Assembly: GCF_003697785.1 (NCBI RefSeq)
Contig: NZ_QOKZ01000001.1
Coordinates: forward strand, 806,001 to 870,000
Direction: 5' to 3'
Origin: Paracoccus alkanivorans
GTDB lineage: Bacteria > Pseudomonadota > Alphaproteobacteria > Rhodobacterales > Rhodobacteraceae
Length of the DNA: 64,000 nucleotides
Shown here: piece after piece, positions 42,853 through 51,312 of the stretch
How the letters are laid out: each line of letters begins with the position of its first letter
Position numbering within the stretch: the stretch's first letter is position 1
Notes under the pieces: model-generated
Told to the model about the DNA's origin: nothing
What the model saw: only the letters and a program-made list of their open reading frames with translations
The model's database searches: none
Program-made: the position numbers and the translations under genes

Positions 42853-45066
42853 TCACCAGGTGACGCTGTAAGTCACGCGCGCCATGGCGCCCTGTGCGGC
42901 GACATGGCTGCTATTGGCGTTGTTGCGCAGAAGCTGCCCGAATACCGTGTGGTACTGGTTGTTGAGAAGGTTCTCGATCCCGACGCTGAGCGTGCCTCTT
43001 TCCAGCTCGAAGCGATTGTAGAGATCCAGAACGGCGTAATCCTCGACCTCGCGGCCGCCAAACGGAACACCATCCTCGAAGGCCGAATCCCGCCCGGCGG
43101 AATAGAGCGCCTGAAGCCGCATATCCCACCAGGGTTTCGGGCTGTATTCCACATAAGCCGTCAGCTTGAGCGGAGAGATGCGATAACTGTTCAGCGCGAT
43201 GCTGTCGCCGGTCTCGGGATCCTCGCTCGTGCCTTCCTGCAGGGTAAAGGTGCCGCCGAGGCGCAGCCGATCATCGACGGCATAATGCAATCCACCCTCG
43301 ATCCCATAGATTTTCTCTTTCGTCCGGTCCTGCACAAGCGAGAAGTTTTCGACCAGAACACCTCCCAAGTCGGATTTGCTGTAAAATGCCGCGATATCGG
43401 CACTCAGCTTGCTCCAGTTGCCGCGCATACCGATTTCATAGGTATCGGTTATTCGAGGCGCCAGGTTGGAGTCGTCAACATTGAACCCCTCTTCTGCCTG
43501 GCGCAGTTGCACGCCAATATCGGGCAGTTCGAAGGCCTGCGAATAGCTTGCGTAAAGATCGACATTCTGCGTGGCAGCGTAAACCGCACCAAGGTTGAAG
43601 GTCGTCTCGGAATAATCGATCTCTCCACCTTCGATGGCGTCACCCTGACCCAATGTGGTGAAATCACCGTAAGAGGCGGTCGCCCAGTCATGCCGGACCC
43701 CCGCCCGCAGGGTTAGTTTCTCGGTCGGGAACAGCTCCATCTGGCCGAAGATGCCCGCGGATTTCGTCGTAAGCTCGGGCATGAAGGTGCGTTCGGGATC
43801 GAGGACCACGAACCGCCTGCCGCCCGAGGCATCGTAAGCCGCACCGTCAAAGACAGTCACCGGCATGCTGGTCTTTTCGTTCCTGATATCGGCGCCCCAG
43901 ATGAGATTGGCACCATGTGCCGCCAGCCCGTTGAGAGGGGTATTGAACGTGACCTGACCGCCATAGGTTTCGGATTCAAGGAAAGTCTGGGCAAGCGCGT
44001 TCCAACCGCCATAGGGTCGTCCGTCGAATGGCGCGAAACGGGTGCTGTAATCGCGATAGTAAAGCCTCGCATCGACCTTGCTGCCCCATAGGTCTTCCTT
44101 GCTGTAGCTCAGGTTGAGAACCAGGTTCTCGCGGCTGGTCTGGTCGGCCAGTTCCAGCCCTTCGAGCGCGCGCGCCTTGGCGTCGCCCGGCGGCAGAGCA
44201 TCCACGGCCGGGTCCGAGATGAAATCCGTATCCTGCTCGGCATCCAGGTAATTGACCGAAAACTGCAGCCGCTGATCGCCGAAATTATAGCCGAGCTTGC
44301 CCATCAGATCGACTGTCCCGGTATCCGACAGATCGCCTTGGCTTGGCTCGGGCGGGATCCGGTCCCCGTCGCCGTCGAAAAAGCCCCGCGTCTGCTCGCG
44401 CGAGAAGGACAGGACGTAATCCATGTTGCCCCGCGTCCCGCTGACCTTCTGGGTGATCCGCCCCGACAGCGCGTCGCTTCCGAAATTCGACAGGCTGGTC
44501 GCGGCACCGATTGTCGTCTCGAACTCCAGGGGCTTGTCGCTGGCCTGCAGGGTATTGATATAGATGATCCCGCCAGCCGCGCCGCCGCCATAGATGGCGC
44601 TGCCGCCATGCACGACCTCGATGCTCTCGATATCCGAGGGCGAGATGTTGAACAGATCGCGCGACACGTCGCGGCTTGTTCCCATCGGCACGCCATCGAT
44701 GATCACCTGCACATTCCGGCCACGCAATGTCTGGCCGTAATTCGTCAGCGTCTGGCTGGCCGTCGCCATCCCCGGAACCATGCGCTCAAGCAGTTCGGCG
44801 GTCGAGCCGACCGTTTCCTGTTGCCGGCTGATTTCATCGCGCTCGATGACCGTGACATATCGGGACATCGTGTCCAACGCCCCTTCGCGTGACGCGGTCA
44901 GAATGATCGGGTCAAGAACGATCGGGGCGCCCGCATCTTGTGCGGCGGCCATGCCGGTCGACAGGGCCCAGATTGAGGCGGAAGCAAACAGACCATGCAT
45001 GACCGCCCGCCCGAAATTGCCTTGGGAGGTGTTGAACATGGAAAATGCGGGCTTTGCGTGTTTCAT
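42853..45066 (-). CDS. TonB-dependent siderophore receptor
   Basis: A 737-residue outer-membrane receptor. The start at 45066 is chosen for its GAAAGA site; an ATG at 45132 would add 22 residues. After an export signal (about residues 10-42, ..GMAAAQDAGAP) come a TonB-box-like 'DPIILTAS', the plug domain (about 60-165, 'TNYGQTLRGRNVQVIIDGVP', 'IESIEVVHGGSAIYGGGAAGG') and a beta-barrel ending in the aromatic C-terminal strand '..MARVTYSVTW'. It feeds the adjacent periplasmic and ABC components. The barrel resembles aerobactin/hydroxamate-type receptors, but the siderophore is not determined, and no siderophore biosynthesis genes are present, suggesting xenosiderophore use. Confidence 0.93.
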   Translation of the reverse strand: MKHAKPAFSMFNTSQGNFGRAVMHGLFASASIWALSTGMAAAQDAGAPIVLDPIILTASREGALDTMSRYVTVIERDEISRQQETVGSTAELLERMVPGMATASQTLTNYGQTLRGRNVQVIIDGVPMGTSRDVSRDLFNISPSDIESIEVVHGGSAIYGGGAAGGIIYINTLQASDKPLEFETTIGAATSLSNFGSDALSGRITQKVSGTRGNMDYVLSFSREQTRGFFDGDGDRIPPEPSQGDLSDTGTVDLMGKLGYNFGDQRLQFSVNYLDAEQDTDFISDPAVDALPPGDAKARALEGLELADQTSRENLVLNLSYSKEDLWGSKVDARLYYRDYSTRFAPFDGRPYGGWNALAQTFLESETYGGQVTFNTPLNGLAAHGANLIWGADIRNEKTSMPVTVFDGAAYDASGGRRFVVLDPERTFMPELTTKSAGIFGQMELFPTEKLTLRAGVRHDWATASYGDFTTLGQGDAIEGGEIDYSETTFNLGAVYAATQNVDLYASYSQAFELPDIGVQLRQAEEGFNVDDSNLAPRITDTYEIGMRGNWSKLSADIAAFYSKSDLGGVLVENFSLVQDRTKEKIYGIEGGLHYAVDDRLRLGGTFTLQEGTSEDPETGDSIALNSYRISPLKLTAYVEYSPKPWWDMRLQALYSAGRDSAFEDGVPFGGREVEDYAVLDLYNRFELERGTLSVGIENLLNNQYHTVFGQLLRNNANSSHVAAQGAMARVTYSVTW

Positions 45067-45423
45067 GCTGATCTTTCGAGTGAATAATTCCGAGTGTTTA
45101 AATCGGATAAACGGGGAGATCACTCCGATCAACAGGATGACCTTACGTCAATCCCATTGTGTTACGCAAAGCCCACAGTGAGGGAATTAGCGCGAGGTCC
45201 AGACGTCGATAGGCGCTACAAGCTGTTGAAATAGTATATGGGGCCGGGGGTCATTCCCGGCAGCAGATCCGCTCGCCTGCCGCGCAGGCCGACGCTTGGC
45301 ACCACGCCTCGACGTCACTATGCAGACTGCGGGTTGCCACCTGCGGGCAACCCGCCAAACAAGTCAGGCCGTCACATCCTTCCGGTGCTCATTCCTGCTT
45401 TTCCAAGAGCCGCTTGAGGACAA
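45067..45423. other. Intergenic region upstream of the TonB receptor
   Basis: About 360 bp between the receptor start and the terC stop. It should contain the receptor promoter. No open frame with recognisable content, and no confident iron-box palindrome, was found. Confidence 0.4.
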
Positions 45424-46452
45424 TCAGTCCGGGTTGTTGCGGGCCGGGTCGGCTTCGTCCGTGCCCGCAGGCGAATTGGCCTCTCCGGCACCTGTGGTCT
45501 TCCACAGCGAGTAGACTATGCCGGCTGTTATCAACCCGAAGGTGACGCCGAGACTCAACGCGGGTGGAAACTTGCCGCCGCCCAGCAGGAAATCCGCGAC
45601 GAAGATTTTCGTGCCGATGAACACCAGCACAGCGGCAAGCGCATATTTCAAGTAGTGGAAGCGGTGAACCATGGCCGCAAGCGCGAAGTAGAGCGCGCGC
45701 AACCCCAGGATCGCCATGATGTTAGACGTGTAGACAATGAACGTGTCCGTCGTGATCGCGAAGATGGCCGGCACGCTGTCTATTGCGAAAACCAGATCAG
45801 CCACATTGATCACCACGAGAGCCAGAAACAGCGGAGTAGCCGCCATCACCAGCTTGCCTGTTTTGGGATTGGTTGTCCGCACGAAGAAGCGTTGGCCATG
45901 CTGCTCGGGCGTCACCGGCATGTGCCGCGAAATGAAGCGGACAGCCGGGTTGTTGGCCACGTCCATCGGCTCATCACCGGCAAAGAACATCTTCACGCCC
46001 GTGTAGATAAGGAAGGCCGCGAAGAGATAGAGCACCCAATAGGCTTCATTCACGAGCGCGGCACCGCCGGCGATCATGATACCGCGCAGAACGATGACCG
46101 CCATGATGCCCCAGAGCAACGCCCTGTACTGGTATTTTGCAGGAATTGCGAAATACGAGAAGATGAGGCTGATCACGAATACGTTGTCGATCGACAGCGC
46201 CTTTTCGATGAAGAAGCCTGTATAATACTGCATGGCGGGCTCGGACCCGCGGGCAAGCCAGATCCACATGCCAAACAGCAGCGCAATGCCGATGTAGAAG
46301 GCGGAAAGCTTCAGGCTTTCCGCGATTCCCATCTCGCGATCCTCCTTGTGGAGGATACCAAGGTCAAAGGCGGTTAGTGCAACGACCAGCCCGATGAAAG
46401 CCAGCCAGAACCAAGCAGGGGTGCCGAGCCAGTCGGCAAAGAGAAATTCCAT
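45424..46452 (-). CDS. TerC-family membrane protein
   Basis: A 342-residue inner-membrane protein with about nine helices. The two acidic intramembrane motifs that define TerC/Alx proteins are present: 'ALSIDNVFVISLIFSYF' and 'DLVFAIDSVPAIFAIT', each with a conserved aspartate. 'IPAKYQYRALLWGIMAVIVLRG' is also typical. E. coli Alx and relatives export manganese and respond to alkaline pH. The C-terminal tail is rich in acidic residues and asparagine. A perfect inverted repeat lies upstream at 46527-46546. It fits the metal-handling theme of the next 6 kb. Confidence 0.9.
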   Translation of the reverse strand: MEFLFADWLGTPAWFWLAFIGLVVALTAFDLGILHKEDREMGIAESLKLSAFYIGIALLFGMWIWLARGSEPAMQYYTGFFIEKALSIDNVFVISLIFSYFAIPAKYQYRALLWGIMAVIVLRGIMIAGGAALVNEAYWVLYLFAAFLIYTGVKMFFAGDEPMDVANNPAVRFISRHMPVTPEQHGQRFFVRTTNPKTGKLVMAATPLFLALVVINVADLVFAIDSVPAIFAITTDTFIVYTSNIMAILGLRALYFALAAMVHRFHYLKYALAAVLVFIGTKIFVADFLLGGGKFPPALSLGVTFGLITAGIVYSLWKTTGAGEANSPAGTDEADPARNNPD

Positions 46453-46526
46453 GGGTATGTGCTCCTCTCGATCACTGATATCGATCGGAACGACCCGGAA
46501 ATGGCTACAAGTGTAGGACCATTACG

Positions 46527-46546
46527 GCATCGGATCGCTCCGATGC
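46527..46546. promoter_or_regulatory. Perfect inverted repeat upstream of terC
   Basis: GCATCGGA and TCCGATGC flank a four-base TCGC loop, 75 bp upstream of the terC start. It could be an operator or a leader hairpin. The surrounding sequence does not show the conserved elements of the yybP-ykoY manganese riboswitch as far as I can judge. Confidence 0.4.
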
Positions 46547-46738
46547 GGCCGACATCACGGGTAAATCATCCCGCCAGAGGGGCCCGGTCCGCGAATGTCA
46601 AATAGCAAGCGAGTGTGGCAAGTTCAACTGCTCCACTTGGTTTTCATGTCGGCTAAGAGATCAGTTTCCGTGGACCATCTCACAGAAAGCCGCCGTTCCG
46701 CTTCCCGCCACATACAGCCATTCGCTCCCGCCTCAATT

Positions 46739-46785
46739 TTCATGAGCCATAGATCGTATCTCATGAACTATCCATAATTCATGAG
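46739..46785. promoter_or_regulatory. Triple TTCATGAG operator-like array
   Basis: Three copies of an eight-base element occur: TTCATGAG at 46739-46746, its complement CTCATGAA at 46760-46767, and TTCATGAG at 46778-46785. The last two form a perfect inverted repeat around a ten-base spacer, and the third box contains the ATG of the truncated GntR gene. This looks like the autoregulatory operator of that regulator. Confidence 0.45.
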
Positions 46786-46972
46786 AGCCGCTAATGAGGA
46801 AACCCAATTGGAGCGCATTGCGTGCATTCTGGCCGACTGTATCATTTCGGGCGAGATATCTCCCGGTCTGCACTTGCGGCAGAACCATATCGCCAGCGAA
46901 TTCGGAACCAGCCATGTGCCGGTGTGCGAGGCATTTCGCGAGTTACAGACGCGGGGGCCCCAAGACAGATGA
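46781..46972 (+). pseudogene. Truncated GntR-family regulator (DNA-binding domain only)
   Basis: A 63-residue frame contains a recognisable GntR winged helix-turn-helix ('ERIACILADCIISGEISPG', 'LHLRQNHIASEFGTSHVPV', 'EAFRELQTRG') and then breaks off after '..PQDR'. The FCD or UTRA effector domain that should follow is missing, and the next 160 bp contain no continuation in any frame that I recognise. Probably a deletion remnant that keeps its operator array just upstream. Confidence 0.65.
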
Positions 46973-47140
46973 TTCGACATGCAATTGGCCGGGGATGGCG
47001 GGCATTATCGACGGTCATGGCGGTTCCTCCGCGCCCTCCGCATCATCGACATAATGCCGACGATCCACCATGGCATCGTGCGGATACGGAAATCAGCAGC
47101 TTCGGGCCATTGTTGTCATCCGCTTCAACTTTTTCGACCG
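46973..47140. other. Scar between the truncated GntR and the MFS exporter
   Basis: Short stretch without a recognisable gene, at the junction where the GntR reading frame is lost. It may mark a deletion endpoint. The MFS gene ends at 47141 on the opposite strand. Confidence 0.3.
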
Positions 47141-48460
47141 TCAAAACTGGTTCGCCCAACGGGGGTGGAGGTCGTCGATCACAAGCTCATGGCTATGTGT
47201 CCGGCACCCTTTCAGATGCGGGTGATCCAGCGGTAGATTCTCATGGGTATGTTCGATCTCCCCGCTTTCCCTGGCGGGCCATTGCACCCGGCTGATCGCG
47301 ATACCAATCCCGGAAAGGCCGGCAAGTGCCAACAGAGCCGGGATTATACCGAACCGCGTCATCAGCCAGCCCGAGAGCGGGTAGGTAATCAACCAGCAGG
47401 CATGGCTCAGGGCGAATTGCGCAGCGAAGAGTGCTGGCCGATCCTCCGGATGGGCCGAGCGGCGCAGCAGGCGCCCCGAGGGCGTGAGCACCGACGAATA
47501 GCCGAGGCCGACGAGAAACCATGCAGTGAGCAGTATGTTCCAATGCAATCCTGTGATTGCTGTCACCCCGGCCAGGCCAAGCAGGGTGACAACCATCAGC
47601 ATCGCTCCCGCGAGCATGACGGGGCGGTCCGGAATCCTGTCCAACAATCGCGGTAGCAAGAGCGCGGCCATCATGGAACCCGCACCGAAGGCAAACATCG
47701 TCCAGGCAAGAGCGCTGTCAGAGAGGCCCAGAAGCCCCCGCACGGCAACCACGGAATTGACCAGAACCATCGCCCCCGCCGCCGATACTGAGAGGTTGAG
47801 CGCCAGAAGGCCGCGCAGACGTGGGGTTGCCATGTAAATGCGGATTCCACGTGTGGTCCGATCATAAATCCCGCGTGGCTTGGGTGCTTTCGGGCTTGGC
47901 AGCAGCACAGAGAGAACGAGCAGTGCAGAACCGAGGAACCCTGCGACCGTGCCCAGAAACAACGAGTTGTAGCTCATCACCGCCAGCAGGAGCGCCGCGA
48001 GTGTCGGGCTGACGATGTTCTCCAGATCGTAGGCCAACCGCGAAAGCGACAATGCACGGGTATAGCGATCCTCCTCGGGCAGCACATCCGGGATCGTCGC
48101 CTGAAAGGTCGGCGTGAACCCCGCCGAGGCCGATTGCAGCAGGAAGATCAGCACATAGACCTGCCAGATCTCGGTTACGAGAGGTAGTGCCAGTGCCGAT
48201 ACTGCCCGCACAAGATCAAGCGAAACCAGAAGGCGGCGACGGTTCACCCGTTCGGCGAAGGCGCCCGCGATCGGCGCGATCCCGACATAGGCGACCATCT
48301 TGATGGTGAACACGGTTCCCAACACCATTGCGGCCCCGTCTCCGGCCAGATCATAGGCCAGCAATCCGAGCGCGACAGTCGCGAGCCCGGTCCCCAGAAG
48401 AGCGGTGATCTGGGCCAGGAAGAGATGTCGATAGGTGCGGTCGGCGAGGATATCCAGCAT
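47141..48460 (-). CDS. MFS transporter, probable metal exporter
   Basis: A 439-residue major facilitator protein with 12 predicted helices. 'FLAQITALLGTGLATVALGLLAYDL' is helix 1 and 'AGAFAERVNRRRLLVSLDLVRA' is the loop 2-3 motif. The cytosolic C-terminal tail (about residues 400-439) is rich in histidine (HTHENLPLDHPHLKG, THSHELVIDDLHPRW), a feature of nickel/cobalt exporters such as NreB and NrsD. It begins seven bases after the end of a CsoR/RcnR-type regulator gene, supporting export of a transition metal. Nickel or cobalt is favoured but not proven. Confidence 0.82.
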   Translation of the reverse strand: MLDILADRTYRHLFLAQITALLGTGLATVALGLLAYDLAGDGAAMVLGTVFTIKMVAYVGIAPIAGAFAERVNRRRLLVSLDLVRAVSALALPLVTEIWQVYVLIFLLQSASAGFTPTFQATIPDVLPEEDRYTRALSLSRLAYDLENIVSPTLAALLLAVMSYNSLFLGTVAGFLGSALLVLSVLLPSPKAPKPRGIYDRTTRGIRIYMATPRLRGLLALNLSVSAAGAMVLVNSVVAVRGLLGLSDSALAWTMFAFGAGSMMAALLLPRLLDRIPDRPVMLAGAMLMVVTLLGLAGVTAITGLHWNILLTAWFLVGLGYSSVLTPSGRLLRRSAHPEDRPALFAAQFALSHACWLITYPLSGWLMTRFGIIPALLALAGLSGIGIAISRVQWPARESGEIEHTHENLPLDHPHLKGCRTHSHELVIDDLHPRWANQF

Positions 48461-48467
48461 GGCGGCC

Positions 48468-48727
48468 TCAGAGATAGCGAGCGATTGCCTTCAGTTCGAC
48501 CCGGTCCTGTTCGGAACCCTTCGCATCCAGGCAATGGTCCATATGATCGTGGATCAACGCCTGCTTCGCATTCCTGATCGCACTTTCGACAGCCTGAAGC
48601 TGCTGCGCAATATCAAGACAAGGGTGTTCCGCCTCGATCATCCCGATCACCGAGCGCAGATGTCCCTCGGCGCGTTTCAGCCGGGCAACGAGCTTGGGTG
48701 AGTTGCATGACGATGCTGATTTGTCAT
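48468..48727 (-). pseudogene. CsoR/RcnR-type metal-sensing repressor with an apparent frameshift
   Basis: The bulk of the protein reads 'LVARLKRAEGHLRSVIGMIE', 'AEHPCLDIAQQLQAVESAIR', 'NAKQALIHDHMDHCL' and ends '..FKAIARYL'-like (VELKAIARYL), with the His/Cys metal-sensing positions of the RcnR/CsoR family. This frame has no canonical start. The ATG at 48727 opens the other frame with M-T-N-Q-H-R-H-A-T-H-P, exactly the His-rich N-terminus expected, and then hits a stop. Re-inserting one A at 48695 joins them into about 87 residues. Either a real one-base deletion or a sequencing error. It precedes the MFS exporter gene. Confidence 0.75.
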
Positions 48728-48737
48728 GTGAATGAGG

Positions 48738-48756
48738 TATCCTCCCCGGGAGGATA
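48738..48756. promoter_or_regulatory. Palindromic operator of the CsoR/RcnR-type repressor
   Basis: TATCCTCCCCGGGAGGATA is a perfect 9+1+9 palindrome, with G/C tracts flanked by TA-rich ends, as in CsoR/RcnR/FrmR operators. It lies 11 bp upstream of the likely start (48727) of the frameshifted repressor and so controls the repressor-exporter operon. Its GGAGG could also act as a distant ribosome site. Symmetry is seen directly; assignment follows from family knowledge. Confidence 0.65.
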
Positions 48757-49115
48757 ATACAATAAAACCGTTCGAACTCCCTGCCGACGTCAGATCACAG
48801 TGCAGCGTTTCAGGAAACCATGCAGGCACTGCGGAAAATGGACCAATCGCTTTCACTGGCCATGCGGTTCGTCAAGGCAGGGCAATCTGTGCTCTTCAAG
48901 GCTATATCACCGCAACGGAAAATCGTTCGGGGCCAAAACGGAAACGTGCCGCATTTATATAAGTCACCCGATTTCGTGTTTCGGGCAATCCTGCGCCACC
49001 CTTGACCACCGCGCCGCATTGTCGTTATCTCAATGCATGGGGATGGCGAGCTCCCCACGAGGCGCCAGCTGAAGTTCGCGTTCCAACACAAGATCCTGTC
49101 AAGGGAGGAACGCAT
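48757..49115. other. Divergent promoter region between the repressor operon and chrBA
   Basis: About 360 bp holding the promoters of the repressor/MFS operon and of chrBA. Short frames here have no recognisable product. A GGGAGGA ribosome site for chrB lies at its end. Confidence 0.4.
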
Positions 49116-49934
49116 ATGCCTGCGCCCAATTCCATTTCCAGCGACAAGCTTGCAAAGATCATCGGCACCCCGCGTGTGCCACTGCTTCTGGATGTCCGCT
49201 CCACGGAAGATTTTGCGGCCGATTCCCGGCTCATACCGGGGGCAAGCAGAATAGATGATCAGGCTTTGTCAGAACTTGTGCCGCATCTGACCGGCAGCAC
49301 CGCCGTTGTGATCTGCCAGGCCGGTCACAAGCGCAGCCAAGGAGCGGCGGCCTGGCTGCGGGCCGACGGCTGCCCGGCGGAATATCTGGAAGGCGGTTTC
49401 GAGGCTTGGAAAGCTGCTGACCTGCCGCTGATCAGTCCGGACAAGCTACCACCGCGTGATGCGCGGGGCCGCACGGTCTGGGTGACACGGTCGCGTCCCA
49501 AGATCGACCGTATCGCCTGCCCCTGGCTGATCCGCCGCTTTGTCGATCCGCGCACCGTGATCCTGTTCGTCGCGCCTTCCGAGGTGCTCGGCGTGGCCGA
49601 GCGGTATGACGCGGCCCCCTTTGATATCGAGAACGTGTTCTGGAGCCATCGAGGGGAGCTGTGCACTTTCGACGTCATGCTGGCCGAGTTCGGCCTGTCG
49701 GTCCCGGCGCTTGACCGGCTTGCCAACATGATCCGCGGTGCGGATACGGCGCGGCTAGATCTCGCACCCGAGGCGGCGGGACTGCTGGCCGCCTCGCTTG
49801 GCCTGTCGCGCATGTATTCCGACGATCTGGAACAGCTCGAGGCCGGCATGCTGCTATATGACGCCTTTTATCGTTGGGCACGGGATGCGAGCGACGAGAC
49901 CCATAACTGGCCGACCAACAAACCGAAGGTGTGA
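49116..49934 (+). CDS. chrB: ChrB-domain protein with N-terminal rhodanese domain
   Basis: A 272-residue fusion. Residues about 5-108 form a rhodanese domain with the active cysteine in 'VVICQAGHKRSQGAAAWL'; residues about 118-265 are the ChrB C-terminal domain ('TVWVTRSRPKIDRIACPWLI', 'RFVDPRTVILFVAPSEV', 'DIENVFWSHRGELCTFDVML'). GGGAGGA is placed seven bases before the ATG at 49116; a GTG/ATG at 49002 is unlikely. Rhodanese-ChrB fusions accompany chromate transporters and are thought to aid chromate sensing or reduction. One base separates its stop from the chrA start. Confidence 0.88.
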   Translation: MPAPNSISSDKLAKIIGTPRVPLLLDVRSTEDFAADSRLIPGASRIDDQALSELVPHLTGSTAVVICQAGHKRSQGAAAWLRADGCPAEYLEGGFEAWKAADLPLISPDKLPPRDARGRTVWVTRSRPKIDRIACPWLIRRFVDPRTVILFVAPSEVLGVAERYDAAPFDIENVFWSHRGELCTFDVMLAEFGLSVPALDRLANMIRGADTARLDLAPEAAGLLAASLGLSRMYSDDLEQLEAGMLLYDAFYRWARDASDETHNWPTNKPKV

Positions 49935-49935
49935 G

Positions 49936-51309
49936 ATGAACAAGCCCGGTTACCCGACATTAATGGAGGCAGCCCGGATCTGGGCGCGCGTCGGCCTGCT
50001 GAGTTTCGGCGGTCCTGCCGGACAGATCGCGATGATGCACCGCATCCTTGTCGAAGAGCAGAAATGGCTGGGCGAGAAACGGTTCCTGCACGCGCTGAAC
50101 TACTGCATGCTACTGCCGGGACCGGAGGCGCAGCAATTGGCGGTCTATATCGGCTGGCTGATGCATCGCACGCTTGGCGGGATCATCGCCGGCGTACTGT
50201 TCGTCCTGCCCGGTGTCGTCGCGATCATGGGCTTAAGCTGGATCTATGCCATCTGGGGCAATGTCGGAGCCGTCGAGGCCCTGTTTTTCGGCCTGAAGGC
50301 TGCGGTTCTTGCCATCGTGGTGCAGGCGGTGATCCGCATCGGCAGGCGGGCGCTAAAGAATGCAGCGATGCTGGCCATCGCCGCGGCGGCATTCATCGCG
50401 ATCTTTGCCTTCGGGGTGCCCTTTCCACTGATCATCCTTGTCGCCGGGTTGATCGGGTTTGCCGGGGCGCGCGCGGATATTCCGGCGTTTCGCGAGGGCG
50501 GCGGACATGGAAAGGTCGGCTCGGTACAAGTCGCCGATGCAGATACGCTGCTGGGCGAGGAATCGCCGGAACATACCCGTGTCAACCGGGGCTGGGCGTT
50601 GCGCGTCTCGGCCGTGCTGCTCGGCATGTGGCTTGTCCCGGTCGCATTGCTCTTTCTTGTGCTTGGTCCCGCGAATGTGTTCAGCCAGATCGCGGGCTTC
50701 TTCAGCACCATGGCGGTGGTGACCTTCGGCGGCGCCTATGCGGTTCTGGCCTATGTGGCGCAGGAAGCGGTGCAGCACTATGGCTGGCTGGCCCCGGGAG
50801 AGATGCTGGACGGGCTGGGCATGGCCGAAACCACGCCGGGACCGCTGATCATGGTCACGCAATTCGTGGGCTTCATGGGCGCCCTGCGCGAGGCGGGCGG
50901 CTTGCCGCCGCTGCTGGCCGGAACCCTGGGCGGGCTTCTGACCACCTGGGTCACCTTCACCCCGTGTTTCCTGTGGATCTTCCTTGGCGCGCCCTTCATC
51001 GAGCGGCTGCGGGACAATCACCAGCTGACCGCCGCCCTGACGGCGATCACCGCCGCAGTCGTCGGCGTGATCCTGAACCTTGCGGTCTGGTTCGGGCTGC
51101 ATGTGGTCTTCGGGGAGGTGCGCGTTTTCACTGGGCTTGGCATGCAAATCAACATCCCGATCCTTGGCACGATCAACCCCGCATCGGCCTTGCTGACGCT
51201 CGCGGCCCTGGTGGCGATGCTCCGTTTCCGGGTCGGCATGTTCAAGGTGCTGATCGGCAGTGCTGCTGTCGGAATCCTGCTTTACCTGTTCGGCTTCGGC
51301 GGCATCTGA
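49936..51309 (+). CDS. chrA: Chromate efflux transporter ChrA
   Basis: A 457-residue long-chain CHR-family transporter composed of two homologous halves. The first half shows 'VGLLSFGGPAGQIAMMHRI' and 'LPGPEAQQLAVYIGWLMH'; the second half shows 'FFSTMAVVTFGGAYAVLAYV' and 'GLGMAETTPGPLIMVTQFVGF'. These GGPxGQ and TPGP motifs are the CHR hallmarks. It expels chromate from the cytoplasm and confers chromate resistance. The start is the ATG at 49936 just after the chrB stop; an in-frame ATG at 49798 lies within chrB. Confidence 0.93.
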   Translation: MNKPGYPTLMEAARIWARVGLLSFGGPAGQIAMMHRILVEEQKWLGEKRFLHALNYCMLLPGPEAQQLAVYIGWLMHRTLGGIIAGVLFVLPGVVAIMGLSWIYAIWGNVGAVEALFFGLKAAVLAIVVQAVIRIGRRALKNAAMLAIAAAAFIAIFAFGVPFPLIILVAGLIGFAGARADIPAFREGGGHGKVGSVQVADADTLLGEESPEHTRVNRGWALRVSAVLLGMWLVPVALLFLVLGPANVFSQIAGFFSTMAVVTFGGAYAVLAYVAQEAVQHYGWLAPGEMLDGLGMAETTPGPLIMVTQFVGFMGALREAGGLPPLLAGTLGGLLTTWVTFTPCFLWIFLGAPFIERLRDNHQLTAALTAITAAVVGVILNLAVWFGLHVVFGEVRVFTGLGMQINIPILGTINPASALLTLAALVAMLRFRVGMFKVLIGSAAVGILLYLFGFGGI

Positions 51310-51312
51310 ATT

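Noticed and set aside
46453..46600. yybP-ykoY manganese riboswitch upstream of terC
   Set aside because: Only a simple inverted repeat was found; the conserved internal-loop elements of that riboswitch were not seen.
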